A stretch of 9,425 bases of DNA from Bacteroidales bacterium UBA1769 (lineage in GTDB: Bacteria; Bacteroidota; Bacteroidia; Bacteroidales; UBA932): contig DCGV01000049.1 of the NCBI GenBank assembly GCA_002314725.1, positions 1,148 to 10,572 of the forward strand. Direction: 5' to 3'. The translations under genes were made by a program, and so were the position numbers. Below are positions 6,336-9,425 of this stretch, in pieces. The notes under the pieces were generated by a model. The model did no database searches and was not told the DNA's origin. It saw only the letters and a list, made by a program, of their open reading frames with translations. The first letter of the stretch is position 1. Every line of letters begins with the position of its first letter.

Positions 6336-9188
6336 ATGGATAAAGCGGTAAAGTCACATATATTGCAATTGCAGGAAGCTGCAAGGCAAAATCGTCTCGT
6401 CATTTTTGTTGGGGCAGGTGTTTCTGCAAGTGCAGGTGTACCGGCATGGCGTGAGTTGGTTGAAATGTTTAAAAATGAATTGCCAGAAAACATATACGAT
6501 CAGAATGATATATTGAAATCTGCTCAGGTGTATAGGGAGTTGCGAGGTGAAGTGGAGTATCTGAAGCAGGTGAAGAATATTCTTAAGTATGGACAGGCAA
6601 GTTGTAATCAGATACACAAAGCTATCATGGAACTAAACCCATGCCATATTGTAACCACCAATTATGACGACCTCCTTGAACAGTCAGCTCTTCAGAATAA
6701 TAAACAATACTACGTTGTTGCCAAAGATAGCCACCTACCTGCCAATCAGGGTGAAAGAATGCTTGTCAAGATGCATGGCGACTTCAAGGAAGGTAATATC
6801 GTACTGACAGAGAACGATTACTATGATTACTCGAGGAATTTTCCACTTATCAGGTCGTTCCTTTTATCATTGTTCAGTACAAAAGTTGTTTTGTTTGTTG
6901 GTTTCTCTTTTGATGACATCAACCTAAAATATATACTTCGTGAGGTTTCAAGTATTTTGCAAAGTAAAATGCAAAGGGTGTATATGCTTGTTGATGATGA
7001 AAAATCGGCTCTTTCTTATTCCTATTTTGAGAAGAAGGGAATTCAGTTGTTAAGCATACCTTTCGATGATTCAAAAGCAATACTTGACAGCCAGAAGATA
7101 GAATACAATAACACAGGATTGTCGCATATAAAGAGTATCGCGCTTTACCAAAGTTTGAAACTTATTAAGTCGTATGATTCCGCCGATACTGATGTAATTT
7201 TATCTGCTGTAGGGTATCTTAAAAGATATGATGACCAAATAAGGTTCTGGGGCAAATACTTAAAATATGTATTCCCCAAGAATGATCGCCAGGGCTTTGA
7301 AATCTCTCAGTATGAACTAACCTTACCATATGGCTACAAGGAGTGGTTTGATGAGAACGTCAAGAATGCAGATGTGTGGGCATTGAAGGAAAAGTATGGA
7401 TCTAAATTAGATTGGCTTTTAGATAAACTTCAGACAAACCGGATTCTTACAGTAAATGGCAAATCTATATACGATGAGGCACGTGCAGACATCAATGAAA
7501 AAGATAGAGAAAAATGTGCACTTAACATACTGCATAGTCTCTCTGTAACTGATATTGTCAATAGAGTGAAGGTGCTTAAGTCGAGACCGTTAAACTATAC
7601 TATAGAAGATTTGGAACTACCGTATATATTGTATAAAGTAGGTCGGTATTTTGAGGCTTATTCTATTTATAAACAATTGGCGCCAGAGTTTTGGAAGCGA
7701 AGAAAATATATCCTATATTTCATTTCATTATATAATACAAAAGCCCTCAACGGCAAGATAATAAACTCCGAAATAGGGAAAAGAGATTTTGATTTCCAAG
7801 CATTCCAGAAAGAAATCGGAGGAATCAACCTTTATGATATCTTGGATGAGTTACCATTGGATGAATCTATCAAGGAGTTGTTGGAAACGCTTGTCAATGG
7901 CAACATGCTCATGAAAGATTGGATAGAATCGGCAAGACTAAATGAGCAACTATATCAGCAGCGAAAAAGTGCGGAACGCGGAGGCTCAGCACTAAATAAC
8001 AATATTGTGGCTCTGCTAGATAAGTTTGAGCAAACCTTCTATTTCTGCAATGAGAACTATATACTAAATGAGTGTTATAAATACTCTCAAGATGCATACT
8101 TAATGATGGCAAAAGGGGTCCTGAATAGCATAATGACCCCAGACAACGATGAGCATTTTCAAACAAAGTTAGACAAGTTGTTATATAGGAATATACTTTT
8201 GTTTGTATTCATGGTAGATTCTGAAGAATTGAAAAAGATTCTGAATACTACAGTATACAAACTTATTCCAGCTGAAGATAAATTCATCAACACATTAGGT
8301 CTTCTTATTGGCAATCTTGCAGAAGATATTCGTAATGGAAGAGGACGGGATTACCTTGATCAGCAGATAGTCGCAAATTATGTAAAGAACATTATTCTAC
8401 TTCTTAACCGCATTGAAAACGCACCTACAGTAATCGATATATATCAAGTTATTCTTCGCTATTGGTATAAAGGGCGCTTTATTGAGTTCTGCCCGGAATT
8501 GCAATCATTATGCAGGAGACAGGAACCTACAGGTGATGAGGCCATAAAGATACTTGAAAATGCTCTCCATTCTCCAACATTACAGCATGCTAAGGATGCA
8601 GATGATTTCATTTCATGTTTATCTTACATGGCAAAAAAGTGTGGGAAAGTATTAGAAGAGATAGTCGATGCAAAGCAGTTAGATTACATAGATTCGGTAA
8701 GACTTAGGGCTGCGTTCCTTTTAGCATTGGCTCAGCCTGTTAGAGAAGAGTTAATCTCTAAGATTCAAGAAAGTGTAGATAATATTTATGACTTGTGCAT
8801 AATTGAAATACATTCAGAATTACATATCATAAACGCAGATTTGCTCGAAAAGCTTAAAGGCACTTTCAAGAAAGATGATCATATACATTTCTGGACAGAA
8901 GAAGTCGCATGTAGCATTCTTCATGATTTATCTCAGAAGGAGGGTTATGAAGATTTAAGCGAAACGATAGAAAGACTATGTGCAGAAAATGATTGCTTAA
9001 GGTTTATTTCTGATCCGCTGAATTATGACAAACTGCCAGAAGGATCATGGTTGGTACAATTGCCTGACGAAGAATTGAAATCTTTGTTGCTAAAGGACGA
9101 TTTGAGGAAAATGGCAATAAGATATAGTGAGGTCGACTCTTGGAATGTTCGTTTCCGCGAAAGGCTGTGGAACTTATTGAAAGATTAA
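6336..9188 (+). CDS. SIR2-domain (NADase-like) defence protein with a long C-terminal region
   Basis: This is a 950-residue protein from ATG 6336; an upstream in-frame TTG at 6318 would overlap the previous gene and is unlikely. The N-terminal 220 residues form a SIR2-like Rossmann domain. It has FVGAGVSASAGVP (Gly26-Ala27-Gly28), TTNYDDLLE (Asn109, Asp111), KMHGDF (catalytic-type His147), and VGFSFDD (188-194) followed by NLKYILREV. The NAD-binding loop, Asn and His are all intact. In bacterial defence, SIR2 domains of this kind usually hydrolyse NAD+ and halt infected cells rather than deacetylate proteins. The remaining 730 residues have no family I recognise and look mainly alpha-helical. 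A TPR-like segment (LYKVGRYFEAYSIYKQLAP, about 432-450) suggests a helical-repeat scaffold. The layout resembles DSR2-type proteins, where the C-terminal part recognises a phage protein. The preceding nuclease-like gene ends 11 nt upstream. The SIR2 call is firm; the sensor role is inferred. Confidence 0.9.
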   Translation: MDKAVKSHILQLQEAARQNRLVIFVGAGVSASAGVPAWRELVEMFKNELPENIYDQNDILKSAQVYRELRGEVEYLKQVKNILKYGQASCNQIHKAIMELNPCHIVTTNYDDLLEQSALQNNKQYYVVAKDSHLPANQGERMLVKMHGDFKEGNIVLTENDYYDYSRNFPLIRSFLLSLFSTKVVLFVGFSFDDINLKYILREVSSILQSKMQRVYMLVDDEKSALSYSYFEKKGIQLLSIPFDDSKAILDSQKIEYNNTGLSHIKSIALYQSLKLIKSYDSADTDVILSAVGYLKRYDDQIRFWGKYLKYVFPKNDRQGFEISQYELTLPYGYKEWFDENVKNADVWALKEKYGSKLDWLLDKLQTNRILTVNGKSIYDEARADINEKDREKCALNILHSLSVTDIVNRVKVLKSRPLNYTIEDLELPYILYKVGRYFEAYSIYKQLAPEFWKRRKYILYFISLYNTKALNGKIINSEIGKRDFDFQAFQKEIGGINLYDILDELPLDESIKELLETLVNGNMLMKDWIESARLNEQLYQQRKSAERGGSALNNNIVALLDKFEQTFYFCNENYILNECYKYSQDAYLMMAKGVLNSIMTPDNDEHFQTKLDKLLYRNILLFVFMVDSEELKKILNTTVYKLIPAEDKFINTLGLLIGNLAEDIRNGRGRDYLDQQIVANYVKNIILLLNRIENAPTVIDIYQVILRYWYKGRFIEFCPELQSLCRRQEPTGDEAIKILENALHSPTLQHAKDADDFISCLSYMAKKCGKVLEEIVDAKQLDYIDSVRLRAAFLLALAQPVREELISKIQESVDNIYDLCIIEIHSELHIINADLLEKLKGTFKKDDHIHFWTEEVACSILHDLSQKEGYEDLSETIERLCAENDCLRFISDPLNYDKLPEGSWLVQLPDEELKSLLLKDDLRKMAIRYSEVDSWNVRFRERLWNLLKD

Positions 9189-9219
9189 GTTTAGATAATT
9201 TGAAATATAAATTAAAAAT

Positions 9220-9425
9220 ATGAACATATACATTAATTACGGAATCATCTTTGTGATTCTGCTTGCTCTTGAGTTGTGCTACTTTAAGGTGGCTGATAAA
9301 TTCAATATCATCGACAAGCCGAATGAGAGAAGTTCGCATAGCACGATTGTGCTGAGGGGTGGTGGTGTCATCTTCCTTTTGGGTGCTTGGGTCTATGCTC
9401 TCGCATGTGTTCTGAATGGTTCTGA
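9220..9425 (+). CDS. WecA/MraY-family undecaprenyl-phosphate sugar-1-phosphate transferase, N-terminal part (partial)
   Basis: The first 68 codons are present and the gene runs off the window. The protein opens with a membrane helix (about residues 7-22), then DKPNERSSH (32-40) and LRGGG (45-49), then a second hydrophobic helix (about 50-65). The D-x-P-x-x-R-x-x-H and RGGG signatures are typical of the WecA/MraY superfamily. These inner-membrane enzymes transfer a sugar-1-phosphate from a UDP-sugar to undecaprenyl phosphate and so start a glycan repeat unit. Homologues sit in or at the end of Bacteroidales capsule clusters. It starts 31 nt after the SIR2 gene, after an AT-rich leader with no clear Shine-Dalgarno sequence. 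GC is 28 and 30 of 60 in the last two full lines, similar to the ugd end and unlike the AT-rich genes just upstream. It marks the right edge of the inserted block. Confidence 0.85.
   Translation, partial: MNIYINYGIIFVILLALELCYFKVADKFNIIDKPNERSSHSTIVLRGGGVIFLLGAWVYALACVLNGS

Noticed and set aside
9196..9202. TAATTTG before the transferase gene as a -7 promoter element
   Set aside because: One base shorter than TAnnTTTG, no -33 TTTG in the right place, and the gap to the SIR2 stop is only 31 nt.
89..9219. Target-site duplications, integrase or transposon ends flanking the block
   Set aside because: Comparison by eye of 89-265 with 9189-9219 showed no convincing direct repeats, and no recombinase gene is present.
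9004..9339. 111-codon open frame on the - strand across the SIR2/transferase junction
   Set aside because: Antisense to two well-supported genes and without domain features.

Overview
The window looks like a piece of a Bacteroidales chromosome (Bacteroides, Phocaeicola, Prevotella or a relative). The base composition is moderately AT-rich, the genes lack clear Shine-Dalgarno sequences, and both edges carry surface-polysaccharide genes of a type common in that order. The left edge (1-88) is the last 28 codons of a UDP-glucose 6-dehydrogenase-type nucleotide-sugar dehydrogenase. The right edge (9220-9425) is the start of a WecA/MraY-family undecaprenyl-phosphate sugar-1-phosphate transferase. 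Genus-level assignment is not possible from this window alone.

Between these edges lie five genes, all on the + strand, that have nothing to do with sugar metabolism and look like an anti-phage defence island. Module A (266-3410) is an ABC/SMC-type ATPase whose end overlaps the start of an HNH nuclease gene by 8 nt, resembling Septu (PtuA-PtuB) pairs. Next comes a solitary DUF2971 gene (3529-4548) with a higher GC content than its neighbours. Module B (4618-9188) is a PD-(D/E)XK nuclease-like protein followed after 11 nt by a 950-residue SIR2-domain protein. The SIR2 protein keeps its NAD-binding and catalytic motifs and has a long, probably helical C-terminal part of unknown function.

Working model (inference): module A couples an ATPase sensor to a DNA- or RNA-cutting HNH effector. 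Module B couples a nuclease with an NAD-consuming SIR2 protein whose large C-terminal region could sense infection. All genes are co-directional with the polysaccharide genes and the gaps are short (11 to 177 nt), so read-through from the capsule operon is possible. The 177 nt gap before module A contains a stem-loop, and the 118 nt gap before the DUF2971 gene could hold a separate promoter, but no convincing promoter was found in either.

No tRNA, rRNA, CRISPR array, integrase, transposase or reverse transcriptase is visible. The most promising candidate for an undescribed system is the PD-(D/E)XK plus SIR2 pair, possibly together with the DUF2971 gene.
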